A stretch of 64,000 nt of DNA from positions 124,001-188,000 of the forward strand of contig NZ_JAQBOC010000017.1 of the NCBI RefSeq assembly GCF_028288225.1, written 5' to 3'. Made by a program: the position numbers and the translations under genes. Below the pieces are notes generated by a model. It was not told where the DNA came from. It did no database searches and was given only the letters and a program-made list of their open reading frames with translations. Source of the DNA: Mucilaginibacter sp. Its GTDB lineage: Bacteria > Bacteroidota > Bacteroidia > Sphingobacteriales > Sphingobacteriaceae. Position 1 is the first letter of the stretch. Each line of letters begins with the position of its first letter. Below are positions 38,901 to 48,729 of the stretch, piece by piece.

Positions 38901-40285
38901 TTAAAAGACCTGAAAGATTTAGTTTTCGGGTTCATCACACTAACACCATTGCCCCATGTCCCAATCCATAAATTCTCCTGGTCATCTTGTTTAATCTCGA
39001 GTATATTATTGCCGGCGATACTATTTTTGTCGGAATCCACGTGCTTATATGCCTTAAAATTCCCGGATTTCAAGTCAAACAGATTCAGCCCCCCACCATC
39101 AGTGCCTATCCAGACGTTATAATTATTGTCTTCAAAAAAGCTGAGCACAAAATCATTCGAAAGGCTGTTGGGCAGGGAATTATGCTTGTAATGCATAAAT
39201 TGGCCTTTATTTTTTTTATACAAATTAATACCACCACCAAAAGTGCAAATCCACATATTACCATCCCTATCCTTCAATATAGCGTCAACAGAGTTACCAC
39301 TCAGGCTGCTGTTATCCACTTCATCGTGAGAATAACCAAAAAACTGGTTCCATGAGGAATTATAGATGCTGAGGCCTCCATTTTCTGTTCCTATCCATAA
39401 ATCATGATAATCATCTTCAGCAATGCTCTGGATGCTGTTATGCACCACCGAATTACTGTTATGCGGATCATTGAAAAAATGTTTAAAAATACCCGTGCTT
39501 TTATTGTAAAGATTTAATCCGGCCTCCTGCGTACCTATCCATAACTCGTGCTTGCTATCTTCAAAAATAGCAGTTACTTTATTACCTGAAATGGATCCTT
39601 TATCGTTTTCAAGATGCTTAAAATTAATGAAGTCATTGTTTTTACGGTCAAATAAACTAAGGCCTCTATTAACTGTGCCAACCCATATGTTATTTTGACT
39701 GTCGTTATAAACGGTTGTTATCTGATTTTCGCTAATGCTTTTAGGATTGTTTTTATCGTTAAAATAATGCAGGCAGCTACCTGTTTTCGGATCAAATAAA
39801 TTTAAGCCGTTTTGTTGGGTGGCAACCCATATTTTTCCTGATCTTTCAATAACAATTCTGCTTAAAAAATTACTTGAAATACTTTTGCTGTTTTTTTCAT
39901 TATGAATATAATGCTCAAAACGGTTGGTTTTCCTGTCAAATTTATTTAAACCGCCTCCTACTGTAGCAATCCATATATTCCCGTCTTTGTCTTCTTTTAT
40001 ATCCTGTATGTAATTATTGCCGATACTTGTTGTATCCTTAACATCATTCCTGAATATCTTAAATTTGTAACCATCGTACCTGTTTAACCCATCGTTAGTA
40101 GCAATCCAGATAAACCCGCGGCTATCCTGTAATATGCAGTTAGCATTAAGCTCCGACAAGCCGTTAGCTGTTCCAAGATGTTCAAAATGCAATTGCCTGT
40201 TTTGAGCAAATAAAAATGAGGATATCGCCAGCAAAAAGATGGTAAAATAATACTTCAGTCCTCTTTTTATTACAGATTCGTTCAA
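35951..40285 (-). CDS. hybrid two-component sensor kinase with Reg_prop propeller, two receiver domains, no DNA-binding domain
   Basis: 1444 residues. The signal peptide ends around residue 27 (FLFAQ). About fourteen Reg_prop blades (repeated GNIWIAT/NLWIGT motifs) follow to about 690. A Y_Y_Y domain lies at 700-790, one transmembrane helix at about 815-835, a long repeated coiled coil at 845-910, HisKA with [11 protein letters not shown] (His about 937) and the HATPase (GGTGLGL). Receiver 1 ([16 protein letters not shown], about 1228) and receiver 2 ([18 protein letters not shown], about 1368) end the protein. There is no AraC helix-turn-helix and no Hpt. The start is TTG at 40285. The 615-bp gap up to 40900 holds no convincing gene (a 50-codon frame at 40423 is unsupported). 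Confidence 0.93.
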   Translation of the reverse strand: MNESVIKRGLKYYFTIFLLAISSFLFAQNRQLHFEHLGTANGLSELNANCILQDSRGFIWIATNDGLNRYDGYKFKIFRNDVKDTTSIGNNYIQDIKEDKDGNIWIATVGGGLNKFDRKTNRFEHYIHNEKNSKSISSNFLSRIVIERSGKIWVATQQNGLNLFDPKTGSCLHYFNDKNNPKSISENQITTVYNDSQNNIWVGTVNRGLSLFDRKNNDFINFKHLENDKGSISGNKVTAIFEDSKHELWIGTQEAGLNLYNKSTGIFKHFFNDPHNSNSVVHNSIQSIAEDDYHDLWIGTENGGLSIYNSSWNQFFGYSHDEVDNSSLSGNSVDAILKDRDGNMWICTFGGGINLYKKNKGQFMHYKHNSLPNSLSNDFVLSFFEDNNYNVWIGTDGGGLNLFDLKSGNFKAYKHVDSDKNSIAGNNILEIKQDDQENLWIGTWGNGVSVMNPKTKSFRSFKHNPSDGSSLSGDNVYAIAQTPDKKIWLGTFGDGLDQYQQATNTFMHHRYNPADPKSLGSDRINTLLSDSKGNLWVGTDGAGLDLYNPATNTFTHFKHHANSNSLSDNNVLDLYEDRKGNIWICTLAGLNLFDSLTHHFTVFKTKDGLPNDYIEAILEDNNGKFWISTNNGLSIYDPKTNKFKNFTTEDGLQADEFKQHAAIKSRTGALYIGGVNGFNSFFPDEISRSSYKPPLVLTNFELFNKTVQVAKNSNDHSPLKQDISETRSITLSYDQSVISLEYASLDYLPPAKKRYAYIMEEFDKGWNYVKDKNTAVYTNIPPGNYIFKVKSQNSAGIWSTNVLSLKVTIVPPYWLTWWFRSLMVFLFAGCIYGIYRYRVNSIIKQKLILEREVKERTEEVMRQSDELQSINGELQAQSEELRAVNEELLVQSDELQAVNEELQAQSEELEEQRNQEHQARQEADKANQAKSIFLATMSHEIRTPMNGVIGMASLLSETELSDEQHEYTETIINCGDSLMSVINDILDFSKIESGKMDIEEEDFDLRSSIEEVMDIFSQKAAQQHIDLIYQIDFTLPRYVVGDSLRLKQIIINLINNAIKFTAKGEVFIKVFLAQDVSNGELEIGFSVKDTGIGIPADKLSSLFKAFSQVDSSTTRKYGGTGLGLIISERLVKLMNGNLWVESRVGEGSTFNFTIKAKTSNKSPAANQLLPDIANLKGKRVLLVDDNKTNLIILKTQLEHWKLVPVTCSSAPKALEILSADKNFSLVISDMEMPGMDGADLARAIKNLSNTVPIILLSSIGDASRKRYPDLFSAILIKPVKQNQLLKSVCSVLGDRIEIAKAEEKQNNILDPGFFMLYPMDILVAEDNPINQKLIERILMKLGYPVDIAQNGYEVLQKLTKKPYDIILMDIQMPEMDGLEATRNIRKLNIQQPFIVAMTANALSEDRDICINNGMDSYISKPMKLDVLVSILKEAYISKKRSVML
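37560..37700 (-). repeat. 42-bp imperfect tandem repeats coding the signalling coiled coil
   Basis: The span encodes several 14-residue units of the type [14 protein letters not shown] that alternate AVNEEL and QSDEL. Two heptads per unit fit a continuous parallel coil between the membrane helix and HisKA, so unit number would set the helical register passed to the kinase. Confidence 0.65.
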
Positions 40286-40900
40286 GCTATTTGATTTAAA
40301 TTATTTCAGGATTAAAGCCCTTAATATAAGTTTTTGAATGGTAATATTTCTTATATATTATTAATATTCCTTCTACGCAAATTGCATCTTTTTGTTGTAA
40401 CATTTTGCACATTGTTTTAAATATGAATCAATTAACGTATTTATTAATATTACATGCAGTGCACCTGTTTACGAATCAGGCACATTGGAACCGGTTTGAT
40501 ACATCTCCTATAAATATAAATAAAAGATCTTACCTCCAGCAGGGTTGCAATCAAACACTATTTCCTATTAATTAACCAAATAATACTGTGAATTAAGCGT
40601 ATCGTTAAAAAAAAATCTCTTTTATTATTATGGCCTGATGTTTAAAAAACAGCGTTTTATGACAATTCAGCATGCGATTAATCCGTATTATTTTATTTAT
40701 AACATATTTATAATCAGATATTTACAATACAATACATAAATTTACCTCCGTAAAACAGAACCTAACCAATTATTACACCAACCTAAACAGTAGCTAATGA
40801 CAGTCACAATTACCCATTATACCTATTTACCAGGTTGTTTTCAATTGACTAAAGATTAACCAATAACTAACATATATTATTAACCTTTAATTATTATTTT

Positions 40901-42307
40901 ATGAAAACAAAATTCAACTCTTACCTGCTCACCTGCGTATTGGCTGTATTTTTTGCCTTATCATCCTGTCGTAAGGAGAATAAAGCAGATTTTACCCCAA
41001 CATCCGCGGATTTATCTTCAAAAAACAAACAAAATTCACTTGTAGTAACATCTGCTACTTTTAAAGTTATTGGATATCTGCCAAGTTGGGAGGGTGATGT
41101 AAACAGTATCCAGTATAGCAAGCTAACTCACATTAACTATGCATTTCTTACGCCAACAACCAGCGGGGGCTTGAACCCACTCGACAATCTCTCTAAATTC
41201 ACCAGCCTGGTAACTACAGCGCATAATAATAATGTTAAGGTGATGATTTCCGTTGGCGGCGGTGGCGGTGGTGATGCTTTTCACACTATAGTAGCCAACT
41301 CAGGTTATCGCACTGCTTTTGTTAACAACATGGTGGGTTTTGTAAACCAATATAATGCGGATGGTGTTGATGTTGACTGGGAATTCCCATCAGCTGGTAC
41401 CGAAGCCAATAACTTTTTGCTTTTAATGCAGCAACTGGCCACAGCCATGCATAATAACGGTAAGCTATGTACCATAGCTGTTATTTCAACCGGCGCTACC
41501 TATATTACAAGCGGCATGTTTACCACGCTCGACTGGCTTAATATAATGGATTATGATGACAATAACTTTCAGCACTCCACTTACCAATCAGCAGTGGATT
41601 GTTTAAATTACTGGAGCGGCCGTGGCCTGCCTGTGGAGAAAACTATTTTAGGTGTGCCATTTTATGGGCGCGATAACAGGTACGATTATTCAACCGTTAA
41701 TTATAATGTGATATTATCACAGGGAGGCAGTCCTAATTCCGACACTTTTCAAACCATTGGCTACAACGGTATACCTACTATAACCAGCAAAACTAACCTG
41801 GCTTTTGACAGGGGAATTGGCGGTATGATGGCATGGGAACTAGCAGGCGATGCCACCGGCGCTAATTCATTGCTGTCAGTTATTCACCAGGTTATAGTTA
41901 ATCATGCCGGTGGCGGTACTACAACCCCTCCTATCGGGCAAACCATTACTTTAAAAGGATTCAACAGTAAATACGTAAGCGGCGAGAATGGCACCATAGC
42001 CATGAATTGTAACCGTGCAACTGCATCAGCATGGGAAACATTTACTGTTGTTGATGCTGGTGGTGGTAAAATTGCATTGCGCAGCATGGGTAAATATGTA
42101 TCGTCAGAAAACGGCACCCAGGCTATCACCTGTAACCGTACCACCTTTAGCGATTGGGAAAAATTTGACTGGATAACAACAACTGACGGAAAAGTTACCC
42201 TAAGGGGCAATAACGGCAAATTCATCTCAAGTGAGAACGGCACACAGGCTATGACCTGCACCAGGACTACAGCATCAGGATGGGAAGCTTTTGGTTTAAA
42301 TCAATAG
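40901..42307 (+). CDS. GH18 chitinase-like lipoprotein with C-terminal three-repeat beta-trefoil (fascin-like) domain
   Basis: 468 residues. The signal peptide ends in LSSC (Cys23), so it is an anchored lipoprotein. The GH18 barrel (about 53-335) carries the active-site motif DGVDVDWE at 154-161, matching DxxDxDxE with Glu161 as acid, plus ISVGGGGGG and MDYDD. The C-terminal 125 residues hold three similar units ([24 protein letters not shown]), a beta-trefoil likely to bind polysaccharide. It is divergent from the hybrid sensor across a long intergenic region; a terminator follows. Confidence 0.92.
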   Translation: MKTKFNSYLLTCVLAVFFALSSCRKENKADFTPTSADLSSKNKQNSLVVTSATFKVIGYLPSWEGDVNSIQYSKLTHINYAFLTPTTSGGLNPLDNLSKFTSLVTTAHNNNVKVMISVGGGGGGDAFHTIVANSGYRTAFVNNMVGFVNQYNADGVDVDWEFPSAGTEANNFLLLMQQLATAMHNNGKLCTIAVISTGATYITSGMFTTLDWLNIMDYDDNNFQHSTYQSAVDCLNYWSGRGLPVEKTILGVPFYGRDNRYDYSTVNYNVILSQGGSPNSDTFQTIGYNGIPTITSKTNLAFDRGIGGMMAWELAGDATGANSLLSVIHQVIVNHAGGGTTTPPIGQTITLKGFNSKYVSGENGTIAMNCNRATASAWETFTVVDAGGGKIALRSMGKYVSSENGTQAITCNRTTFSDWEKFDWITTTDGKVTLRGNNGKFISSENGTQAMTCTRTTASGWEAFGLNQ

Positions 42308-42331
42308 TTTCTTATAGTCGTTATTTTTTAC

Positions 42332-42655
42332 CTATGGGCTGGTGTATATTTTTACACCAGCCTTATATATTCCATAATGGATAAATAGTTTGGCCATAAT
42401 GGTTGTAGGTTCCTGCAACGGCTGCCTGCCTTTACCCATAATAGCTGATCTCACTTTTAAGAGTTCCCTTAATAGCCTTTTTAATAAAAATTGCTCAGGG
42501 CCAAAACCTTGTGTCATATCATTAGAAACCCGCACTTCAATTTCAGTACGATTGTGACTGTAATAACATTTCTCATCATTCGTTCCTCTTACCCATAAAT
42601 AAAACCGGGTATAAAAGGGTTTTAATAAACTTTTCATTTTATCATTAAGAATCAT
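42332..42655 (-). CDS. hypothetical 107-residue protein
   Basis: I do not recognise a family. The frame encodes a basic, mixed alpha protein (FYTRFYLWVRGTNDEK; FLLKRLLRELLKV). The ATG at 42637, giving 101 residues, is an alternative start. The last codons lie inside the hairpin terminator of the chitinase gene, which either means a shared convergent terminator or that the frame is chance. The 407-bp gap from 42656 to 43062 shows nothing else. Confidence 0.4.
   Translation of the reverse strand: MILNDKMKSLLKPFYTRFYLWVRGTNDEKCYYSHNRTEIEVRVSNDMTQGFGPEQFLLKRLLRELLKVRSAIMGKGRQPLQEPTTIMAKLFIHYGIYKAGVKIYTSP
42337..42362 (+). terminator. terminator of the chitinase gene
   Basis: A perfect 10-bp stem (GGCTGGTGTA / TACACCAGCC) with a 6-base loop begins 30 bases after the chitinase stop codon. 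The plus-strand tail (TTATATAT) is short on T. It is strong enough to be bidirectional. Confidence 0.75.
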
Positions 42656-43062
42656 GTGGCTTGAATTTGATTCTTAAATTAACCGATCCCGGATTTTTTA
42701 TTAAAGTCAGATCAACTCAGTGGTAAAGAACCAATTTTTACAGTTGTGTAAACTTACTTATGGCAATTATACATGTTATGTATAGCTGGTGTTATCTTTT
42801 TACAATTTAAATCCAATCACAAAAACCCATATTAAACTGATTATCAAATAGATAAATTTGATCTATAAAATCACGCAAAATAATCCTTGATTACGAGACC
42901 AATAGAAAAATTCATATACGGCAGGCATTTGTTCCTTATTAATTATAACAGGTTTTCCCCTTGAAAGAGATCTTGTGATTGTAACATAAAATGCCAGCGT
43001 AGTAACAGAACCACAAAAACAAGAGGTTAGGATTTGTTAGAATGATCTTATAGACATAAAAT

Positions 43063-46000
43063 ATGAAAACACGATTACTGTTTTATTTTGTTTTGTTTAC
43101 GTTTGGTTTTACGCTGTTGAGTAAGTATATATTTGCACAGGCGCCCAACATTTCGTACACCCCGTCTACTAACGTCTATACACCAGGCACGGCTATTCCT
43201 GCCTTATCGCCTACCAATTCCGGTGGAGCAGTAGCAGCCGTAGCGTTTGGGACGGGTGCTTCACTTACCGGAGCCGCTTTAAGTAATCCTTATGGTATGG
43301 GCATTGATCCGTCAGGCAATATTTATGTTACCAATTATGGCAATAATACGGTAAGCGTATATAATTCATCCGGTACATACCTTAATACTTTTGGAACCAC
43401 TGCAATAGCAAACCCACAAGGCATTACATTTGACCAATCCGGAAACGCATATATTTTGAACTACAACAGGACAAATAATGGTCTTGGTAATTATCATGGT
43501 AATGCCTATATTTCTCAATATAATTCGTCCGGCGTATATGGATCAACAATTATCCAGGGTATGGGCACCGCCAATGGAATTGCACTAGATGCTGCAAACC
43601 TTTATGTTGCGCAAGGCAGCTATAATAACGGCAGCAACACTGTATCAGAATTTAACACCAGCGGGGCACTCTCTTTTTCCCTAAATAGTGCATATATAGC
43701 TAATCCCGTAGGTGTGGCCGTTGATGGCTCAGGTAATATTTATGTATTGGATAACACAAACAATAATGTTTCCAAATTTAATTCAAGCGGTATTTACCAG
43801 TCAACAATAATTACAGGGTTAAGTAATGCTTTAGGAATTTCTATCAATGGCGCGGGCGATGTATATACTGGGGATACTGGAACAAATAGTGTAAATGTTT
43901 ACAATACTGCCGGTACTCTTTTAACATCCATAGCCGGCCTTACTGATCCCGAAGGCCTTGTTACAGATAGTAAAGGCAACCTGTATGTATCAGATTACAC
44001 CGATGGTACTGTAACTAAATATCCGCCTTTAGGCGGATATTATTTAAGTGCACCTTTACCGCCGGGGTTAAGCTTTAGCAGTACCACAGGTATTTTTACC
44101 GGAACACCAACAACTCCATTTGCAGCTACTACTTATACTATTACCGCATATAACGCCAGCGGAAACAATAGTACGACAGTAACATTATCATGTCCTCCAA
44201 ATTTATCGGTGCCTGCTATCAGTTACAATCCACCAATAAATGTTTTTACAATAGGCACAGCTATAAGTTTGTCTCCTATCCACACTGGAGGAACGCCCAC
44301 GGGTTATTCCATAAGTGCAACGTTGCCGGCCGGGCTCAGTTTTTCCACATCCACAGGTATCATTTCTGGTACGCCTTCAATAAAGTCGACTGCAACCATT
44401 TATACCATAACCGCTTCCAATGGATCCGGTAGTAGCAGTACCGTTGTAAGCATTGCCTGTGTTGTAGATAATTACTGGACAGGAAGCAAAAGCAGTGATT
44501 GGAATACAAAGCAAAATTGGAGTGCTAACCGCGTTCCCGTCGTAACGGACCTTGCCAGCATTGGTGTTGTTAATTATACAGGTGCCGAACCTGCAATATT
44601 AACAAATACGTCTGTACCTGCTTATTATGTAACATTTGGCGCTAACGCGGGTACTTTAACTGTTCAAACCGGGGCAATATTTACTATTAATAACATCCTT
44701 ACAATTAATAACAATGCTACACCAAATTTTATTGGGCAAGGAACCGGAGCCATAAACCTTGTTCCTGCTGCTGTGGTAAATATTACTGGTGCAGGGACGT
44801 TAACCATCACTAATTCCTCTTCAATAGTTAATTTAGTTACCTTACAATCAAACGCTGCAGGATCTGCAACAGTTAGCCAGATAACTACAGGTTCTATTAT
44901 CGGAAAAGTTAACGTACAGCGTTATTTTCAGGGCAGTAGCACTTACCTTGGCGGCCGTTATGTAGAACGTGGTTATCGTATTATATCTTCTCCGGTAAAT
45001 ATAGGCACAACGGTTAACGGCAATAATGTTTATGGCCTCAATTATATTGTAGGCAATACCGCGGGCCAAACCACATTAGCAAATAGTACTACAAATTCAT
45101 TCATTACGGGTTGCACTGGTGGCAGCACTCCGGCCGGCAACCCGTCCATTTATTTATACCGCGAGGACCTGGCCCCAAGCAATGCTTCCTTTACCAGCGG
45201 AAATTATATTGGCATTACTAATATCACAAACTCAACTACATTGGGCACTATAGGTGCAAGTGATGGCGGCACTTATAGCATCCCTGTAGGCAACGGTGTG
45301 TTCTTCTTTTTCAGAGGCAATGCCACCAATTGGACGACAAAAACCGCTTACCCTCTTATCGCGCCCGAAAATGTAACTTTAACTTCAACGGGCACTTTAA
45401 ATCAAGGCAATATAACTGTAAATGATTGGTTTACACCAGCAGCCGGTTTATCAGGCATAGGGACAAGATATAGTATGGTAGGTAACCCATATCCAAGCTC
45501 AATAGACTGGGAAACTTCTACCTATGGTAGCAGTCCCGGAGGTATTATTACCAGCAATATTGATGCATCCATATATGAATTTAACCCTGTAAACCAGCAG
45601 TTCGAAGCATACTCGGCATCCCTGCATTTAGGAGTAGGGAAAGCCAGCAGAATTATTGTAAGCGGCCAGGGTTTTTTTGTGCATGCAAGCAATTCGGGAT
45701 CTTCTACATTACAATTTACAGAAACCGCTAAATCTGCAGCCTCCCAAAACACAGGCGTCAATTTATTAATGGGCAAACCTGCAGGGCAGGCTACGGCCCA
45801 GCAAATACTCCGGTTGAAGCTTATAACTGATACTTTAAATTATAGTGATATAATAATTGGATTTAATTCAGCCGCATCAGCAAATTATAACGGTAAAGAA
45901 GATGCTAAATATTTACCCGGTTCGGGCGCCGCTGAAGGTTTATCAAGCCTGTCAAATGATAATATTCGCCTGTCTATCAATGTATTACCTTTGCAAAAGC

Positions 46001-46785
46001 AAACCATTAAGTTAAATGTGACTGCGATAAAAAGCGGCCAATATTCTTTTGAAAGAACTGCCCTGAATAATATTCCCAAAATTTATGAGGTTTGGCTAAT
46101 GGATCATTACAAAAAAGATTCATTAGACTTCCGTGCCAATCCAACTTATAATTTTAATATCGATTTAAAAGACACTAATTCCTATAGAAGCAACCGCTTT
46201 AAGCTGGTAATACGCCAAAACCGGGCATTAGGCATCCATTTGTTAAATTTTACAGCAACTAAAGCATCTAACGGTGTACAGGTAATATGGAAAACCGAAA
46301 ATGAGCAGAACTATACTAACTTTACTGTTGAAAGAAGCAACGATGAAGGCAAAACTTTCGCGGTTGTGGGCGGCTACGCCTCTGATGAGGGTGGGAATTA
46401 TAGCATTTTGGATAAAGTGCCACCAATAGGGATTTATAAGTATCGTTTGAAGATCGAAGATCTGAACGGTACCATCACATACTCAAATATAATTACGCTG
46501 ATTTATACTAACCCAGGTAACCATGGTATTTTTATCAACAATGTCTCGGTATATCCTAACCCTACATCCGGAAAGATTAATTTAACTATAAACCAAACAA
46601 GCGACAAACCACTTTTTAAGATCATTATAGTGAACAATACAGGTGCTTTAATAAAAGAATCTACCTCAATGATACCTTCCTGGCAAACTGACGTAAGCCA
46701 GTTAAATCCCGGGACTTATTTCATACAGGTATTAAACAAAACCGATAACAGCCTGGTTGGTAAAACAGCTTTTGTAAAGTTATAA
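43063..46785 (+). CDS. secreted NHL-repeat and Ig-like protein with type IX sorting signal
   Basis: 1240 residues. A Sec signal peptide ends near IFAQ (residue 26). NHL/beta-propeller units (NPYGMGIDPSGNIYV, NPVGVAVDGSGNIYV and similar) fill about 65-330. Two He_PIG/Ig-like repeats follow (LPPGLSFSSTTGIFTGTP; LPAGLSFSTSTGIISGTP) at about 330-470, then a beta-rich middle. The C-terminal 80 residues are a type A T9SS domain (VYPNPTSGKINL at about 1162; NPGTYFIQV). It is likely secreted across the outer membrane and attached to the surface. Role unknown; adhesion or matrix binding is possible. Confidence 0.9.
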   Translation: MKTRLLFYFVLFTFGFTLLSKYIFAQAPNISYTPSTNVYTPGTAIPALSPTNSGGAVAAVAFGTGASLTGAALSNPYGMGIDPSGNIYVTNYGNNTVSVYNSSGTYLNTFGTTAIANPQGITFDQSGNAYILNYNRTNNGLGNYHGNAYISQYNSSGVYGSTIIQGMGTANGIALDAANLYVAQGSYNNGSNTVSEFNTSGALSFSLNSAYIANPVGVAVDGSGNIYVLDNTNNNVSKFNSSGIYQSTIITGLSNALGISINGAGDVYTGDTGTNSVNVYNTAGTLLTSIAGLTDPEGLVTDSKGNLYVSDYTDGTVTKYPPLGGYYLSAPLPPGLSFSSTTGIFTGTPTTPFAATTYTITAYNASGNNSTTVTLSCPPNLSVPAISYNPPINVFTIGTAISLSPIHTGGTPTGYSISATLPAGLSFSTSTGIISGTPSIKSTATIYTITASNGSGSSSTVVSIACVVDNYWTGSKSSDWNTKQNWSANRVPVVTDLASIGVVNYTGAEPAILTNTSVPAYYVTFGANAGTLTVQTGAIFTINNILTINNNATPNFIGQGTGAINLVPAAVVNITGAGTLTITNSSSIVNLVTLQSNAAGSATVSQITTGSIIGKVNVQRYFQGSSTYLGGRYVERGYRIISSPVNIGTTVNGNNVYGLNYIVGNTAGQTTLANSTTNSFITGCTGGSTPAGNPSIYLYREDLAPSNASFTSGNYIGITNITNSTTLGTIGASDGGTYSIPVGNGVFFFFRGNATNWTTKTAYPLIAPENVTLTSTGTLNQGNITVNDWFTPAAGLSGIGTRYSMVGNPYPSSIDWETSTYGSSPGGIITSNIDASIYEFNPVNQQFEAYSASLHLGVGKASRIIVSGQGFFVHASNSGSSTLQFTETAKSAASQNTGVNLLMGKPAGQATAQQILRLKLITDTLNYSDIIIGFNSAASANYNGKEDAKYLPGSGAAEGLSSLSNDNIRLSINVLPLQKQTIKLNVTAIKSGQYSFERTALNNIPKIYEVWLMDHYKKDSLDFRANPTYNFNIDLKDTNSYRSNRFKLVIRQNRALGIHLLNFTATKASNGVQVIWKTENEQNYTNFTVERSNDEGKTFAVVGGYASDEGGNYSILDKVPPIGIYKYRLKIEDLNGTITYSNIITLIYTNPGNHGIFINNVSVYPNPTSGKINLTINQTSDKPLFKIIIVNNTGALIKESTSMIPSWQTDVSQLNPGTYFIQVLNKTDNSLVGKTAFVKL

Positions 46786-46860
46786 CTGCATTGTGAAAAC
46801 ACAATTAGCGTTTTGCTCTGCAGCCTTTTTCCGCATGGAAACAAGCTTTTTTTTGATAAA

Positions 46861-47007
46861 ACCTTTTCGGAGATGATCTCAAACAACGGGCTGGAGATAT
46901 GAAATGTTGTACCTGTTTCTGAGGGCGAACCCGCAGTTTCGGTATCTATCAAATACAGCGACCAAATCATCGAACTGAAGAATTATGTTACGCTTAACGC
47001 GCAATAA
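46861..47007 (+). pseudogene. unrecognised decayed coding fragment
   Basis: In the 405-bp space before the oxidase gene, one frame reads TFSEMISNNGLEI, a TGA at 46900-46902, then NVVPVSEGEPAVSVSIKYSD, QIIELKNYVTLNAQ and a TAA at 47005-47007. Composition and conserved-looking runs suggest old coding sequence, G+C-richer than the left flank. I cannot name the family. It may mark the edge of an insertion. Confidence 0.3.
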
Positions 47008-47190
47008 TGTCCGGGATTCACCTTTCTCCCATAATTATTTTGATAACCTGTCTTTTTTCATCATCTTTAAAAAATCATACCGAGCCTTTTCAAATATCCT
47101 TTTCACTGTAAAGCCATTCGGCAAAGCCAGTGAAACTCACCCGGAACTGTCAAGGTTTGGTGCTTACATTTTAACCATGAACCACACTTT

Positions 47191-48717
47191 ATGAGATTTT
47201 ATCGCTTTAAGCCAGCCCCGTTACTTTTTAAGTCTTCAATCGAGGATCCTGCCAAACTCAGGGGAGATGAGTATATCGAAAAATTGAAAGAACTAAGAAG
47301 TTCGAAAGTTGAGGCGGGAAAAAAGGTGATTATTATTGGTGCCGGAATTGCCGGCTTAAGCGCAGGATCAGAGTTAAAAAAACTCGGCTATGATGTACAA
47401 ATACTGGAAGCACAGGACGATCACATTGGCGGAAGGCTGAGAACGTGGAGAGATGGGGATATTCATGCCGAACTTGGTGCAATGCGTATCCCTAAAAGCC
47501 ATACACTTACCCGGCTTTACATAGACGAGTGCGGTTTGAAATTGAGGCCCTTTGTGCAGGATAGTAAAAAAACATTCACATTTATCCGCGGCCGACGCTT
47601 TCAGCGCACCGATGCAGGTATACAAGCTTCCAAATTACTTTTTAACCTTTCGGATGCCGAAAAAGGTAAGAACTTAATGGACCTATGGCAGCAAGCTGTT
47701 CTTTCTATCATCGGGGATTTTACCAGGGAAGAACGGGCAGACATTTTCAGCATTCAGCCGGTTACCGAAAAGATAAAGCAGCTGGACCGCAGTAGTTTGT
47801 ATGAAGCCTTTAAAAAAGCCGGGCTTACCGAAGAGGCAACAGAGTACGTGCTGACCCATTTTGGATTAGAAACCTATTTACAAACGTCGTTGGCCGAGCA
47901 TATACGCGAAGAAATGGATGCCACATGGGACCCGACGGATTTTGCTGAATTAGAACAGGGAACTGACAGCCTTGCCGCTGCCGTTTACGCGCATCTTAGG
48001 GATGAAACGGTTATATCAGCAAAAGTATTCAGGATACACCAGGGCGAACACACAGCCGACGTATATTACAGGGACAAATCAAACAAGGAGGTTAAGGTTA
48101 CAGGCGACTGGGTGATTTGCACCGCCCCTCTTGGCCTTGTATCTAAAATGGATGTGAGCGGAGCGCTTTCACCGCAAAAAATCAGGGCGATCAGGAGAGT
48201 GAATTATGATTCATCTACCAAAATAGTTGTAAAAACGCGCAACCGCTTTTGGGAGCTGAAAGATGAGATATTCGGAGGTGGAACGATCTATGACGGACCT
48301 GCCGGCCACACCTGGTACCCGTCGGACAATAGCGTTAAACGCGATCCGAAAGTATCTGCTTCACCATCGTTCCTCCTTGCCTCATACACCTGGGGGCAAC
48401 AGGCCAGGCGCGTAGACGCTCTTCCCGAAGAAGCGTTAAAAGGGTTCGTGTTAAAGGAACTAAGAAAAGTTCATCCCTACGTGCAGGATGAGGACATCAT
48501 AAATATTAAACGCTGGAGCTGGACCACACATCCCTGGAGTTCGGGGGCGTTCGCATTCTTTAATCCCGGCGAGCACCAATTTTTATACAAGGAACTGAAG
48601 ACGCCCGACGGCAAGGTATTGCTTGCCGGCGAACACTGCTCATTGACGCATTCCTGGATACAAGGCTCGCTCGAATCGACCATAGACGCTTGCACACATA
48701 TCGTTAACCACTCCTAA
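47191..48717 (+). CDS. flavin amine oxidase / L-amino acid oxidase family protein
   Basis: 508 residues. After about 44 N-terminal residues comes the FAD loop VIIIGAGIAGLSAGSELKKLG (GAGIAG at 50-55), ILEAQ, and GGRLRTW at 80-86. The C-terminal FAD segment is VLLAGEHCSLTHSWIQGSLES. The family deaminates amino acids or amines oxidatively. No signal peptide is present. A ThDP-dependent decarboxylase-like gene follows after 12 bp, so a 2-oxo acid product handed on to it is a reasonable inference. This segment is about 50 percent G+C by eye, well above the flanking DNA. Confidence 0.88.
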   Translation: MRFYRFKPAPLLFKSSIEDPAKLRGDEYIEKLKELRSSKVEAGKKVIIIGAGIAGLSAGSELKKLGYDVQILEAQDDHIGGRLRTWRDGDIHAELGAMRIPKSHTLTRLYIDECGLKLRPFVQDSKKTFTFIRGRRFQRTDAGIQASKLLFNLSDAEKGKNLMDLWQQAVLSIIGDFTREERADIFSIQPVTEKIKQLDRSSLYEAFKKAGLTEEATEYVLTHFGLETYLQTSLAEHIREEMDATWDPTDFAELEQGTDSLAAAVYAHLRDETVISAKVFRIHQGEHTADVYYRDKSNKEVKVTGDWVICTAPLGLVSKMDVSGALSPQKIRAIRRVNYDSSTKIVVKTRNRFWELKDEIFGGGTIYDGPAGHTWYPSDNSVKRDPKVSASPSFLLASYTWGQQARRVDALPEEALKGFVLKELRKVHPYVQDEDIINIKRWSWTTHPWSSGAFAFFNPGEHQFLYKELKTPDGKVLLAGEHCSLTHSWIQGSLESTIDACTHIVNHS

Positions 48718-48729
48718 GCCTTATAGACC

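Noticed and set aside
46985..47194. 69-codon frame ending in an ATGA overlap with the oxidase gene
   Set aside because: No recognisable domain, mixed composition; the overlap alone is not enough.
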